Assembly: GCF_002220365.1 (NCBI RefSeq)
Contig: NZ_MTHB01000063.1
Location: 1-64,000, forward strand
DNA length: 64,000 nucleotides
Reading direction: 5' to 3'
From: Caballeronia sordidicola
Lineage (GTDB): Bacteria; Pseudomonadota; Gammaproteobacteria; Burkholderiales; Burkholderiaceae
Shown here: positions 1-9,691 of the stretch, piece by piece
Layout of the letters: each line of letters begins with the position of its first letter
Position numbering within the stretch: position 1 is the stretch's first letter
The notes under the pieces: model-generated
The model's input: only the letters and a program-made list of their open reading frames with translations
What the model was told of the DNA's origin: nothing
The model's database searches: none
Translations under genes and position numbers: made by a program

Positions 1-14
1 AGCCCTTGCGGGCT
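1..14 (-). terminator. possible partial terminator hairpin at window edge
   Basis: A short inverted repeat (agccc-ttgc-gggct) lies 31 bp past the stop of the leftward gtsD gene. The T-run, if there is one, would lie outside the window, so this is only a candidate transcript end for the gts operon. Confidence 0.3.
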
Positions 15-45
15 GCGCGGCTTCCACTAACTTGATAACGACCTC

Positions 46-1164
46 TCAAGCCAACCGTTCTTCGCTCTTCGAATCGAACAACACGGCCTTCGACACATCG
101 AACAACAGCGTCATGTTCGTCAGCGGTTGCGGGTTTGACGCCGGGTGCACGCGGCTCACCACGCGCTTGCCATTCACCTGCGTGAACACCAGCGTATCCG
201 GGCCCGTCGGTTCGATCACATCGATCTTCACTTCAATAGGCTGCAACCGCGCGTCTTCCACGTTATGCGCGCTGCGGGCATCCGTAATCCGCTCCGGCCG
301 CAGCCCAAGAATCACATTCTGGCCGACTTTGCCACGCACGGCGGCAGCATCGAACGGCAGGTTCAGCACGGTGCGCGTCACGCCCGTATCGACCTCAAGC
401 CCGATACCCGACCCGGCCTCGACCAGCTTGCCATCGATAAAATTCATCGGCGGCGCGCCAATGAAACCCGCCACGAACAAATTCGCCGGCGAATCATAGA
501 TATCCTGCGGTGCGCCGAACTGCTGCACCACGCCATCCTTCATCACCGCGATCCGGTCGCCGAGCGTCATGGCTTCGATCTGATCGTGCGTCACATACAC
601 AATCGTCGTTCCAAGGCGCTGATGCAGCAGCTTGATCTCCGAGCGCATCTCGATCCGCAGCTTTGCATCCAGGTTCGACAACGGCTCGTCGAACAGGAAC
701 ATCACCGGATCGCGCGCGAGCGCACGGCCCATGGCCACGCGTTGACGCTGACCGCCCGACAACTGGCCAGGCTTGCGATCGAGCAAATGCTGGATCTGCA
801 GGGTGTCCGACACGCGCGTCACAATCGCCTTCTGCTCGTCCTTCGGCACCTTGCGAATGTTCAGCCCGAACGAGATGTTCTCGCGCACCGTCATGGACGG
901 ATACAGCGCGTAGGACTGGAACACCATTGCAATGTCGCGATCCTTCGGCGAGAGGTTGTTCACCGTCTTGCCGTCGATCATGATGTCGCCCTTGGTGACC
1001 GTCTCCAGCCCGGCGATCATATTGAGCAACGTGGACTTGCCGCAGCCTGAACCGCCCACGAGGATCAGGAACTGACCATCCTCGATGTCGATGTTCACGC
1101 CTTTCAGAACGGGCACGCCGTTCGCATAAGTCTTGTACACGTCACGGATAGAAAGGCTTGCCAT
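46..1164 (-). CDS. gtsD: sugar ABC transporter ATP-binding subunit (GtsD/UgpC/MalK type)
   Basis: This 372-residue cytoplasmic ATPase should energise uptake of a sugar, probably glucose, through the GtsB/GtsC permease pair. Walker A is GGSGCGKSTLL near residue 38, the signature is LSGGQRQRVAMGRALARDP, and Walker B is VMFLFDEPLSNLD. The C-terminal third after about residue 240 is the OB-fold (TOBE) regulatory domain typical of MalK/UgpC. An AAGGA ribosome site precedes the ATG. It is the last gene of a leftward operon, 119 bp after the inner-membrane gene. The gts naming rests on the neighbouring binding protein resembling Pseudomonas GtsA; automated annotation often calls this subunit ugpC. 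Confidence 0.9.
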   Translation of the reverse strand: MASLSIRDVYKTYANGVPVLKGVNIDIEDGQFLILVGGSGCGKSTLLNMIAGLETVTKGDIMIDGKTVNNLSPKDRDIAMVFQSYALYPSMTVRENISFGLNIRKVPKDEQKAIVTRVSDTLQIQHLLDRKPGQLSGGQRQRVAMGRALARDPVMFLFDEPLSNLDAKLRIEMRSEIKLLHQRLGTTIVYVTHDQIEAMTLGDRIAVMKDGVVQQFGAPQDIYDSPANLFVAGFIGAPPMNFIDGKLVEAGSGIGLEVDTGVTRTVLNLPFDAAAVRGKVGQNVILGLRPERITDARSAHNVEDARLQPIEVKIDVIEPTGPDTLVFTQVNGKRVVSRVHPASNPQPLTNMTLLFDVSKAVLFDSKSEERLA

Positions 1165-1283
1165 GCTGTGAATCCTTTAATGTCTCTGCGCCGAATTAAT
1201 GTTCTTCCGCGCTTCAGTTGATCTTCTATCGCGAGCGCCGTTCAGCAACTGAAGGCGCCCCGCCGGCAGCAGCCTTCACCGCG

Positions 1284-2141
1284 TCAGCCCTTCACCGCGC
1301 CCGCTGTCAGGCCGCGCACGAAGAAGCGGCCGGCGACCATGTAGACGAGCAGGGTGGGCAGGGCGGCAATGATCGCAGCAGCCATGTCGACGTTGTATTC
1401 CTTCACACCCGTCGATGTGTTGACCAGGTTGTTCAGGGCGACGGTGATCGGCATTGAATCGACGCCGGAGAACACGATCCCGAACAGGAAGTCGTTCCAG
1501 ATCTGCGTGAATTGCCAAATCAGGCACACCATGAAAATAGGCAGCGACACCGGCAACAGGATCTTCGTGAAGATGGTGAAGAACCCCGCACCGTCAATCC
1601 GCGCCGCCTTCACCAGCTCCGCCGGAATACTCACGTAGAAGTTGCGGAAGAACATGGTGGTGAACGCAATACCGTAGACCACGTGCACGAGCACGAGACC
1701 GGTCGTGGTGTTAGCGAGTCCCAACATGCCTTGCAAACGCGCCATCGGCAAAAGGATGGCCTGGAACGGGATGAAACAACCGACCAGCAACATGGTGAAC
1801 ACCGCATCGGCGCCACGGAAGCGCCAGTGAGTGAGCACATAACCGTTGAACGCGCCGACGATCGACGAGATCAGCACGGCCGGGATCACCATGCGCACGG
1901 AGTTCATGAAGAACGGTTCCATGCCGTCGCAACGCACGCCGGTACACGATTGCGACCACGCCTTGACCCAAGGCGCGAACGTGAACGAGGTCGGCGGCGT
2001 GAGCAGGTTGCCGGTGCGCAACTGGTCGAGGTCCTTGAAGGACGTCGAGAGCATCACGTAGATCGGGAACAGGAAGTACAGAGCAAACAGAATCAGCGCC
2101 GCATAGATGACGGCGCGGCTGATCGTCATCTTAGATTCCAT
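1284..2141 (-). CDS. gtsC: sugar ABC transporter permease (GtsC/MalG type)
   Basis: This 285-residue inner-membrane permease has about six hydrophobic segments, starting with VIYAALILFALYFLFPIYV. The EAA loop, reading roughly AELVKAARIDGAGFFTIFTKILLPVSLP, is where the ATPase subunit docks. Length and layout fit the MalG branch of carbohydrate permeases. The ATG has a GAGGAG ribosome site and overlaps the end of gtsB by 11 bp, which implies translational coupling. It acts with GtsB, GtsD and the periplasmic GtsA. Confidence 0.9.
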   Translation of the reverse strand: MESKMTISRAVIYAALILFALYFLFPIYVMLSTSFKDLDQLRTGNLLTPPTSFTFAPWVKAWSQSCTGVRCDGMEPFFMNSVRMVIPAVLISSIVGAFNGYVLTHWRFRGADAVFTMLLVGCFIPFQAILLPMARLQGMLGLANTTTGLVLVHVVYGIAFTTMFFRNFYVSIPAELVKAARIDGAGFFTIFTKILLPVSLPIFMVCLIWQFTQIWNDFLFGIVFSGVDSMPITVALNNLVNTSTGVKEYNVDMAAAIIAALPTLLVYMVAGRFFVRGLTAGAVKG

Positions 2142-3075
2142 TGCGCGTGCTCCTCGATTCCAAATACATGAGCGGCACCAGCACGGCGACGACGGTGGCG
2201 AGCATCATCATCGACGAAGCGGCGCCCAGGCCCAACTGCCCGCGGTTAAACGAAAACGTGTACATGAACATGGCCGGCAGCGACGACGACGTGCCCGGAC
2301 CGCCCGCGGTCAACGCAACCACGAGGTCGAAGGTCTTGATGGTGATGTGGCAGAGAATCAGCAGCACGGAGAAGAACACCGGCCGCATGCTCGGGATCAC
2401 GATACTGCGATAGATCCGCGGCAACGAAGCGCCGTCCATCTGTGCGGCCTTGAAGATCTCCGCATCCACGCCACGCAAACCGGCAAGAAACAGCGCCATG
2501 ACAAAACCCGTGGATTGCCACACGGCCGCAATCACCACGCAGAAGATCGCCTTGTCGGGGTTGCCGAGCCAGTCGAACGAAAAGCTCGTCCAGCCCCAGT
2601 CGTGGAAAATCTTTTCCAGCCCGAGGCCCGGATTCAGGATCCATTGCCACGCCGTGCCCGTCACGATGAACGACAGCGCCATCGGATACAGGAAGATCGC
2701 CCGCAACGCGCCTTCGTTACGGATCTTCTGGTCGAGCAGGATGGCGAGGAACAGCCCGAGCCCCACGCAGATCGCGATGAACGGAATGCCGAACCATCCA
2801 AGGTTCGCAGCGGACGTCCACCAGACGTCGTTCGAGAACAGCTCGGTGTAGCGCTGGAAGCCGGTGAATTCATAACGCGGCATCAATCGCGAATTGGTCA
2901 GCGAAAGCCAGCCGGTGATCAGGATAAAGCCGTACACGAACACCAATGCAATCAGCACGCTTGGCGCGAGTACGAGCTTCGGAATGTATGTATCGGCAAG
3001 CGCCGCCAGAGGCGACGTGCGGCGAGGCGGGGTGCGCGACGTCTTGCTCGCGATACCGCTAGGGGAGGCAGCCAC
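2131..3075 (-). CDS. gtsB: sugar ABC transporter permease (GtsB/MalF type), GTG start
   Basis: This 314-residue inner-membrane permease has a long cytoplasmic N-terminus and then a first membrane span near residues 33-56 (VLAPSVLIALVFVYGFILIT). The EAA-loop region reads DAEIFKAAQMDGASLPRIYRSIVIP. The start is GTG, 8 bp after an AGGAG ribosome site; no better ATG lies upstream. It follows gtsA after a 158-bp gap containing a strong hairpin and overlaps gtsC. The family is clear. Glucose as substrate is inferred from gtsA and the zwf operon beside it. Confidence 0.88.
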   Translation of the reverse strand: MAASPSGIASKTSRTPPRRTSPLAALADTYIPKLVLAPSVLIALVFVYGFILITGWLSLTNSRLMPRYEFTGFQRYTELFSNDVWWTSAANLGWFGIPFIAICVGLGLFLAILLDQKIRNEGALRAIFLYPMALSFIVTGTAWQWILNPGLGLEKIFHDWGWTSFSFDWLGNPDKAIFCVVIAAVWQSTGFVMALFLAGLRGVDAEIFKAAQMDGASLPRIYRSIVIPSMRPVFFSVLLILCHITIKTFDLVVALTAGGPGTSSSLPAMFMYTFSFNRGQLGLGAASSMMMLATVVAVLVPLMYLESRSTRNGI

Positions 3076-3163
3076 TTCTCGACTCCTGAAAATTTGCCGG
3101 CAAGAGTCTCAGGCCGGAACAGGGATACAGCAGTTTTTACGCCAACTCATGCTTGGGATTTGC

Positions 3164-3198
3164 CCGGGCGCGCGGCCGGTTAAGAGCCGCGCGCCCGG
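3164..3198 (-). repeat. intercistronic GC-rich hairpin between gtsA and gtsB
   Basis: A perfect 13-bp inverted repeat (3164-3176 with 3186-3198) encloses a 9-nt loop. No T-run follows on the transcribed strand, so it is not a standard terminator. A stable hairpin right after a binding-protein gene and before its permease is the classic place for an element protecting the 3' end of the upstream message, as with malE-malF. Confidence 0.7.
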
Positions 3199-3233
3199 TT
3201 GTCGAACGAACGCTTACTTCGCGACTACTTCGC

Positions 3234-4487
3234 TCACTTTGTCTTCGCGGCATTCGCGAGAGCGGCAACTGCGCTCTTCGAATCCTGCGTCGAGTTCATG
3301 AACTTCGTCACGACGTCGGTGATCGCGCCTGCAGTTGCGTCACCTTGCGCCATGCCGTGAGCCAGCGACGGCACATACCCGCCTGCCTTGATGGCCGTCT
3401 GTTCATCCGCGTATGACTGCTTGCCGCAGGCGTCGAACTTGGCCATCGAGACACCCAGGCGAACCGGGATCGAGCCCTTGTACAGGCTGAACTGTTCCTG
3501 GAATGCAGGCGACATGATGGTCTTGGCGAGCGCCAGTTGGCCCGGCGTCGCTTCCTTCGAACCCTTCTGCTGGAAGAACACGAACGAGTCGACGTTGAAC
3601 GTGTACTGCTTGGCGGTGCCCGGCACCGGTGCGCAGACATAGTCTGTGCCAGCGGTCTTGCTCGCGCCTGCGAACTCGCCCTTGGCCCAGTCACCCATGA
3701 ACTGCATGCCGGCCTTGCCGTTGATGACCATGGCGGTCGCCAGGTTCCAGTCGCGGCCGGTACGGCCGTTATCGAAATACGTTTCGATCTTGCGCACCGT
3801 GTCGAACACGCCAACCATCTGGTCCGACGTCAGCGTCTTCTGGTCCAGGTCGACAATCGCCTTCTTGTAGAAGTCCGCGCCTTGCGACAGCACGACGTCT
3901 TCCCACAAGGTCAGGTCTTGCCACGGCTGGCCGCCTGCTGCCACCGGAACGATGCCCTGTGCCTTCATCTTGTCAGCCAGTTCGAAGAATTCCGGCCACG
4001 TGGTCGGAACCTTGCCACCTGCTTTGTCGAGCGCTGCCTTGTTGATCCACAGCCAGTTCACGCGGTGCACGGAGAACGGTGCTGCGACGTAGTGGCCATC
4101 GGCGTGCAAGATCTTGTCGATTTCGGGCGGCAGGTTCTTCTTCCAGTCGCCGGCAACCGAATCGATCGGTACGAGCACGCCTTGTTCAGCCCATTCCTGG
4201 ATCAGCGGACCCTTGATCTGTGCTGCCGACGGTGCGTTGCCCGAGATGACCTGGGTCTTGAGCGCCGTCATGGCAGCTGCGCCCGCGCCGCCTGCAACGG
4301 CGAAGTCCTTCCAGGTGTAGCCCTCTTTGGTCATGTCGTCTTTCAACACGCCAACGGCCTTCGACTCACCACCGGAAGTCCACCAGTGCAGTACCGACAG
4401 GGATTCAGCTGCCTGAACCGCTTGCGCCGACACGCCGCACAACAGACCTGCGGCGCCGAGCGCGCCGATGAGCTTGCGAAATTTCAT
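3234..4487 (-). CDS. gtsA: glucose-type ABC transporter substrate-binding protein
   Basis: This 417-residue periplasmic binding protein has a Sec signal peptide (residues 1-26, cleavage after VQAAE or just before it). Stretches such as VLHWWTSGGES, AQIKGPLIQEWA, VHRVNWLWIN, GGQPWQD and GKAGMQFMGDWAKGEF match Pseudomonas GtsA as I remember it. The tryptophan-rich pattern suits sugar stacking. A strong GGAGGAG site precedes the ATG. It is the first gene of gtsABCD and is transcribed away from zwf across a shared 527-bp region, so HexR could influence both sides. Confidence 0.9.
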   Translation of the reverse strand: MKFRKLIGALGAAGLLCGVSAQAVQAAESLSVLHWWTSGGESKAVGVLKDDMTKEGYTWKDFAVAGGAGAAAMTALKTQVISGNAPSAAQIKGPLIQEWAEQGVLVPIDSVAGDWKKNLPPEIDKILHADGHYVAAPFSVHRVNWLWINKAALDKAGGKVPTTWPEFFELADKMKAQGIVPVAAGGQPWQDLTLWEDVVLSQGADFYKKAIVDLDQKTLTSDQMVGVFDTVRKIETYFDNGRTGRDWNLATAMVINGKAGMQFMGDWAKGEFAGASKTAGTDYVCAPVPGTAKQYTFNVDSFVFFQQKGSKEATPGQLALAKTIMSPAFQEQFSLYKGSIPVRLGVSMAKFDACGKQSYADEQTAIKAGGYVPSLAHGMAQGDATAGAITDVVTKFMNSTQDSKSAVAALANAAKTK

Positions 4488-4930
4488 TGTTTATCTCCTC
4501 CGAACACCTGAACAAAAAACGATTGGCCCCTGATGCCGCCAGGAAGCGATGGCTGGAACATGAACAAACTGAAGTGGCCGGTTATCGGCGGTGTCGGCGG
4601 GAAAAGGCCAAGCATTGTCCAGGGCAAGGAACCTTGGGCACGCCCGCCTGGCCGGCAGACCGAACCACGGCCGCACGGCTCTCAAGAGATGAGTGTGTCG
4701 AATCGCAACTGTGTCTCCTCTTTTGATTTTTGCCCGTTCACACTGGCGTCGACCAGCGCGGCGTGCGTCCGGGGTTTTGCATCCAGCGGCTTTAGCCCTT
4801 GCCGCACCGTTGCCTATCTGGCAAAAGCGTCATCGGCTCAGGTCCATTACCATGCAACTAGACATGAAACTCCGGGAAAACACGCATGTTCTGGTTGACT
4901 AAGTGTTTTTTTCCGGGATCACGTTACCCC

Positions 4931-4958
4931 TTGATTTGAATTGTAGTTAAACTACAAT
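4931..4958 (+). promoter_or_regulatory. sigma70-like promoter for zwf
   Basis: TTGATT (4931-4936) and TACAAT (4953-4958) are 16 bp apart, about 57 bp before the zwf ATG. The -10 and most of the spacer lie inside the palindromic operator, so a bound repressor would block RNA polymerase directly. Confidence 0.7.
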
Positions 4959-4959
4959 T
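4939..4959. promoter_or_regulatory. HexR-type operator palindrome
   Basis: This is a perfect 21-bp palindrome with core TTGTAGTTAAACTACAA. It fits the TTGT-N(7-9)-ACAA form described for HexR sites in pseudomonads. HexR is encoded at the end of this same operon, which implies autoregulation relieved by the Entner-Doudoroff intermediate KDPG, as known for HexR. Confidence 0.85.
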
Positions 4960-5014
4960 CAGTGTCAAAAAAAATTTTATTGGACTACGGTCCTTCTGAA
5001 CTTAGCGGAGACAC

Positions 5015-6475
5015 ATGCAAAACGACTCGAATTTCACCTTTGTTCTGTTCGGCGGAACAGGCGATCTTTCGATGCGCAAGATCCTGCCGGCGCTGTTCGA
5101 AGCGCACCGGGGCGGAATGCTCGCTGAAGGCGGCAAGATCGTCGCGGTGGCGCGCGCCGCCGAAGATCGCGAGGCGTATTTGAAATGGGTCGATGAACAC
5201 GTCAAGCCGCACGTGTCGAAGAATGGCGTCGACGAAAGCGTGTGGAAGGGTTTTCTTGCGCGCTTCGTGTACGTCCGGCTCGACCTCGGCAAGCCGGAAG
5301 ACTTCAAGCTGCTGCGCGATGCGGTGAACGAGCACGGCGGCACGCGCGTCTTTTATCTGGCTACGGGACCGTCGCTGTTCGTGCCGATCTGCCGTGCGCT
5401 CGCCGATGTCGGCTTGAACGAAAACGCGCGGATCGTGCTGGAAAAGCCGCTGGGCTACGACCTGAAGTCGTCTAAGGCCATCAACGACGCGGTGGGCGAG
5501 ATCTTCCAGGAAGAGCAGATCTACCGGATCGACCACTATCTCGGTAAAGAGCCGGTGCAGAACCTGCTCGCGCTGCGCTTCGGCAATGCGCTGTTCGAAC
5601 CGCTGTGGCGCCGCGAGTGGGTGGAGAGCATCCAGATCACGATTGCGGAAGAGCTCGGCGTGGAAGCGCGCGGCGATTTCTACGACAACACCGGCGCGTT
5701 GCGCGACATGGTGCAGAACCACTTGCTGCAGTTGCTTTCCATCGTGACGATGGAACCGCCGCATTCCATGGATTCCGATTCCGTGCGTGACGAAAAGCTG
5801 CGTGTGCTGCGTGCGCTTAAACCCGTCGATCCGCGCGACATCAGCAAGGTTGCCGTGCGCGGCCAATATCATGCTGGTGTGATCAAGGGAACGTCGGTGC
5901 CGGCGTACGCCACCGAAAAGGGTGTGCGGCCGGACAGCCATACCGAGACGTTCGTTGCGTTGAAGGTGGAGATCGAAAACTGGCGCTGGGCTGGCGTGCC
6001 GTTTTTCCTGCGCACCGGCAAGCGGCTGGCGGATCGCACAGCGGAGATTGTCGTGAATTTCCGGCCCGTGCCGCATTCGGCGCTGGGTGCGAATGCGTTG
6101 CGTGCGGGCGCGAACCGGCTGGTGATTCGCTTGCAGCCGAACGAAACCATTCGCCTGTACTGCCTTGCCAAGCAGCCCGGCGAGGGCATGAACCTCGCGA
6201 GCGTCCATCTCGATCTTGCCTTCGACAAGTTTTTCAAGGAAGGGCAGATGGAGGCGTATCAGCGCCTGCTGCTCGACGTGATCAACGGACGTCTCGCGTT
6301 GTTCGTGCGGCGCGATGAGCAAGAAGCGGCCTGGCGTTATGTGGAGCCGATCCTGGACGAATGGGCTGCGTCTTCGAAACCGCCGAAGCCCTATGCATCG
6401 GGCACCTGGGGACCGGCGGCCGCAAGCGCGATGCTCGCGCAGCACGGCACCTGCTGGCTGGAAGAAGAGAATTAA
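5015..6475 (+). CDS. zwf: glucose-6-phosphate 1-dehydrogenase
   Basis: This 486-residue cytoplasmic enzyme oxidises glucose 6-phosphate to 6-phosphogluconolactone with NAD(P)+, the entry to the Entner-Doudoroff and oxidative pentose phosphate routes. The N-terminal nucleotide motif is GGTGDLSMRKILPAL (residues 11-25). The active-site signature YRIDHYLGKEPVQN holds the substrate-binding RIDHYLGK. VEIENWRWAGVPFFLRTGK is typical of the C-terminal domain. Full family length. It is the first gene of zwf-pgl-glk/hexR under the HexR operator. Confidence 0.97.
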   Translation: MQNDSNFTFVLFGGTGDLSMRKILPALFEAHRGGMLAEGGKIVAVARAAEDREAYLKWVDEHVKPHVSKNGVDESVWKGFLARFVYVRLDLGKPEDFKLLRDAVNEHGGTRVFYLATGPSLFVPICRALADVGLNENARIVLEKPLGYDLKSSKAINDAVGEIFQEEQIYRIDHYLGKEPVQNLLALRFGNALFEPLWRREWVESIQITIAEELGVEARGDFYDNTGALRDMVQNHLLQLLSIVTMEPPHSMDSDSVRDEKLRVLRALKPVDPRDISKVAVRGQYHAGVIKGTSVPAYATEKGVRPDSHTETFVALKVEIENWRWAGVPFFLRTGKRLADRTAEIVVNFRPVPHSALGANALRAGANRLVIRLQPNETIRLYCLAKQPGEGMNLASVHLDLAFDKFFKEGQMEAYQRLLLDVINGRLALFVRRDEQEAAWRYVEPILDEWAASSKPPKPYASGTWGPAAASAMLAQHGTCWLEEEN

Positions 6476-6646
6476 GACTTGTATTAAGACCGTTGTAATG
6501 GGTCGGTGGGACGTGTTCTAAGACGTACGTGCTGTAGACATGTTGCAATTAAAGCCGAGACAAATCCTGTTGCGCGACGCTGAAAGTAGTTCAGGCGTTG
6601 TCGCAACGGGCGAAATGAAACCAAAACAAGGCAGCATGGAGGAGCA

Positions 6647-7369
6647 GTGATCCAGCTTCATACTTTTGATGAGCCAAGCGCCCAATCCGACGCATTGGCA
6701 GAAGCGGTAGGCGACGCGCTTACCGCAACGCTCGCGGCCCGCGGAGCGGCGTCGGCTGATGCTGCTGTGGCTGGCAACCCCACCCAACACGCTACGCTCG
6801 CCGTGTCCGGCGGCACGAGTCCGAAGCCATTCTTGCAAACGCTGTCGACCTATGCGCTCGACTGGGCGCATATCGACGTCACGCTGGTCGATGACCGATG
6901 GGTGCCGGAGACGGACGGCGCGAGCAATGCGCGCTTCGCGCGTGAAACGCTGTTGCAGAATGCAGCGAGCGGCGCGTATTTCCTGCCGCTGGTGGACACG
7001 GCACGACCGCTGGACGCGCACATTGCGGAGCTGAACGCCGATGCACAGCGCCGGGTGCCTGACGTAGCTGTTCTCGGCATGGGCGAGGACGGCCATACGG
7101 CCTCCATTTTCGCCGATGCCCCGGAGTGGGACTTTGCGATATCGACGGCTGACCGGTTTGTCTCGGTTCATCCGGGCAGTGCGCCGCACGCGCGCGTGTC
7201 GTTGTCCATGTCCGCGCTCAAGGAAGTCAAGCAGCTCTACCTGTTCATTAGCGGGCAGAAGAAGCTGGATGTACTAACCGCTGCGCTTGCCGCACCGCAA
7301 AAAAACGCCATCTCCACGTTGGCAAATGCTCAAGGAGTCAGGCTCGATGTCTACTGGTGTGCAAAGTAA
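6647..7369 (+). CDS. pgl: 6-phosphogluconolactonase, GTG start
   Basis: This 240-residue cytoplasmic hydrolase converts 6-phosphogluconolactone, the product of Zwf, to 6-phosphogluconate. The SOL/DevB-type motifs [24 protein letters not shown] and [18 protein letters not shown] are present. Translation starts at GTG with a GGAGGA site 4-10 bp upstream. It lies 171 bp after zwf and overlaps the start of glk/hexR by 23 bp. The gap from zwf has no evident terminator, so one transcript is likely. Confidence 0.95.
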   Translation: MIQLHTFDEPSAQSDALAEAVGDALTATLAARGAASADAAVAGNPTQHATLAVSGGTSPKPFLQTLSTYALDWAHIDVTLVDDRWVPETDGASNARFARETLLQNAASGAYFLPLVDTARPLDAHIAELNADAQRRVPDVAVLGMGEDGHTASIFADAPEWDFAISTADRFVSVHPGSAPHARVSLSMSALKEVKQLYLFISGQKKLDVLTAALAAPQKNAISTLANAQGVRLDVYWCAK

Positions 7370-9275
7370 GGCCGTAACGATAGCGGCCGGAAGTCAGCAC
7401 GCCGACGGACCCAGGCTTTTGGCCGATGTTGGCGGCACCAACGCGCGGTTTGCGCTTGAGACGTCACCGGGTGTGATTGGTGAAATACGTGTGTATCCCG
7501 GCCGCGACTATCCGGGTATTGCTGAAGCGATGCAGCAGTATCTGAAGGACATCAAGGTGAGCCGCGTGAACCACGCGGCTGTGGCGATTGCGAATCCAGT
7601 GGATGGCGATCACGTCTCCATGACGAATCACGACTGGAGCTTTTCGATCGAGGCCACTCGCCGCGCGCTGGGCTTCGATACGCTATTGGTCGTGAACGAC
7701 TTCACCGCGCTTGCAATGGCCTTGCCCGGTCTCACCGACGCACAGCGTGTGCAGGTAGGCGGCGGTGCGCGTCGGCAGAACAGCGTGATTGGGTTGCTTG
7801 GACCGGGTACGGGCCTCGGCGTGTCCGGCCTGATTCCTGCCGATGACCGCTGGATTGCGCTTGGCAGTGAAGGCGGCCATGCGAGTTTCGCGCCGTCGAA
7901 CGAACGTGAAGACCTGGTGATGCGTTTTGCGCGCACTAAATTTCCGCACGTGTCGTTCGAGCGCGTGTCGGCAGGACCGGGTTTGTTGCTGATTTATCAG
8001 GCGCTTGCGGAACGTGATGGCGTGAGCGTGCCCGACGATCTCGAATCGGCCAGCATTACGCAGCGCGCGCACGATGGCGAGGCGCTTGCGCTTGAGGCCG
8101 TGAACTGTTTCTGCGGCATTCTTGGTACGTTTGCCGGGAATGTTGCGGTGACGTTGGGGGCGTTGGGCGGGATTTTTATCGGCGGCGGGGTGGTGCTGAA
8201 GTTGGGCGAATTGTTCACGAAGTCGCCGTTTCGCGAGCGGTTCGAAGCGAAGGGGCGTTTTCAGCAGTATTTGTCGAGTGTGCCCACGTTCATCATTACG
8301 GCGGAATATCCGGCGTTTCTTGGGGTATCGGCGATATTGTCGGAGCAACTATCGAATCGCGCGAACGGCGGCTCGTCCGCGGTGTTCGAGCGGATTCGTC
8401 AGATGCGTGATGCGTTGACGCCGGCCGAGCGCCGCGTGGCCGATCTTGCTTTGAACCATCCGCGTTCGATCATCAATGATCCGATCATCGATATTGCGCG
8501 CAAGGCTGACGTGAGCCAGCCGACGGTGATTCGCTTCTGCCGGTCGCTGGGTTGTCAGGGGTTGTCCGATTTCAAGCTGAAGCTGGCGACGGGTCTGACC
8601 GGTACGATTCCGGTGAGCCACAGTCAGGTGCATCTGGGAGACACCGCCACGGATTTCGGTGCGAAGGTGCTGGACAACACGGTGTCCGCGATCCTGCAAT
8701 TGCGTGAGCATTTGAACTTCGATCATGTGGAACGCGCGATCGATATCCTGAATGGTGCGCGGCGCATCGAGTTCTACGGGCTGGGCAATTCGAACATCGT
8801 GGCGCAGGACGCGCACTACAAGTTCTTCCGGTTCGGCATCCCGACCATTGCTTATGGCGACCTGTACATGCAGGCGGCGTCGGCGGCGTTGCTGGGCAAG
8901 GGCGATGTGATTGTGGCGGTATCGAAGTCGGGGCGTGCGCCGGAGTTGTTGCGCGTGCTTGAAATTGCGATGCAGCAGGGCGCGACGGTGGTGGCGATCA
9001 CGTCGAGCAATACCCCGTTGGCCAAGCGTGCGACGGTGGCGTTGGAGACTGATCACATTGAGATACGTGAATCTCAGATGTCGATGATTTCGCGCATTTT
9101 GCATCTTGTGATGATCGACATTCTTGCGGTTGGCGTGGCGATCCGTCGTGCGGTGCCCAATGCGAGCGCTGACGTGAGCGAAGCGATGACGAAGGTGAGA
9201 GAAGCAGGCGATGACGACACGGGCGCGGTGCTTGATTGGCTGAGCCACGGCGCGGCGGGGATAGCACGCGACTAA
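7347..9275 (+). CDS. glk: bifunctional glucokinase / HexR (RpiR-family) repressor
   Basis: This 642-residue fusion joins two proteins that are separate in pseudomonads. Residues about 20-335 are glucokinase: nucleotide motif [27 protein letters not shown], and a [15 protein letters not shown] segment. Residues about 345-640 are HexR: an RpiR helix-turn-helix ([20 protein letters not shown]) and a SIS sugar-phosphate domain ([35 protein letters not shown]). The ATG at 7347 has an AAGGAG site and overlaps pgl; the longer upstream reading lacks one. The repressor half probably acts on the palindrome before zwf. This domain order is a recognised Burkholderia arrangement. Confidence 0.95.
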   Translation: MSTGVQSKAVTIAAGSQHADGPRLLADVGGTNARFALETSPGVIGEIRVYPGRDYPGIAEAMQQYLKDIKVSRVNHAAVAIANPVDGDHVSMTNHDWSFSIEATRRALGFDTLLVVNDFTALAMALPGLTDAQRVQVGGGARRQNSVIGLLGPGTGLGVSGLIPADDRWIALGSEGGHASFAPSNEREDLVMRFARTKFPHVSFERVSAGPGLLLIYQALAERDGVSVPDDLESASITQRAHDGEALALEAVNCFCGILGTFAGNVAVTLGALGGIFIGGGVVLKLGELFTKSPFRERFEAKGRFQQYLSSVPTFIITAEYPAFLGVSAILSEQLSNRANGGSSAVFERIRQMRDALTPAERRVADLALNHPRSIINDPIIDIARKADVSQPTVIRFCRSLGCQGLSDFKLKLATGLTGTIPVSHSQVHLGDTATDFGAKVLDNTVSAILQLREHLNFDHVERAIDILNGARRIEFYGLGNSNIVAQDAHYKFFRFGIPTIAYGDLYMQAASAALLGKGDVIVAVSKSGRAPELLRVLEIAMQQGATVVAITSSNTPLAKRATVALETDHIEIRESQMSMISRILHLVMIDILAVGVAIRRAVPNASADVSEAMTKVREAGDDDTGAVLDWLSHGAAGIARD

Positions 9276-9316
9276 AGGTGCATGAGACGTAGCGTGCCAG
9301 ATGGAGCGCTGAAGTA

Positions 9317-9354
9317 AAAAAACCGCCAATGCGAACGTCGATTGGCGGTTTTTT
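9317..9354 (+). terminator. rho-independent terminator of zwf operon
   Basis: A 14-bp inverted repeat (9317-9330 with 9341-9354) ends in six T residues 42 bp after the glk/hexR stop. A-run and T-run on opposite arms would let it work in both directions. Confidence 0.9.
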
Positions 9355-9691
9355 GCGCTTGGGGGCGCATAGCGCATGAGGGAAGCTGGGGGCTTTGCGG
9401 GTCCATAGGCAGGCAGTGCTTGCCCGAGGGCACTGGTGGCGAAGCGTGTCTATGTCAGGATTCGCGAGAAGGAGGGGTTCAAACATCCGTGGCTCTGGCG
9501 AGCACCGTGCTTTTGGGGCACCCATGAATGGAAACTGCACGCTGTGGACACTTAGGGTAGCGTGTTTTGAAAGCGTTTTCTTTGCTTCGTTTCTTTGTCG
9601 CTAAGGACCAGGAAATGACGTGCCGCCACGCACAGTGGCTAATAGTGATAAAGAGAATATCCGACTCGCGCAGACCACTAACTTAAGCAGC

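Larger units (their letters stand above)
4488..5014. other. divergent intergenic region between gtsA and zwf
   Basis: This 527-bp non-coding region carries the zwf promoter and HexR-type operator near its right end and must hold the gtsA promoter further left. The part from about 4890 to 5000 is AT-rich compared with its surroundings. I see no second HexR-like palindrome nearer gtsA and no credible gene. Confidence 0.7.

Noticed and set aside
145..1050. 301-codon plus-strand frame over gtsD
   Set aside because: Antisense to a fully recognisable ABC ATPase; no protein-like motifs.
4985..6445. 486-codon open frame antisense to zwf
   Set aside because: It mirrors zwf codon structure, has no ribosome site, and its translation is Arg/His-rich and repeatless. 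High GC opens such shadow frames across the window.
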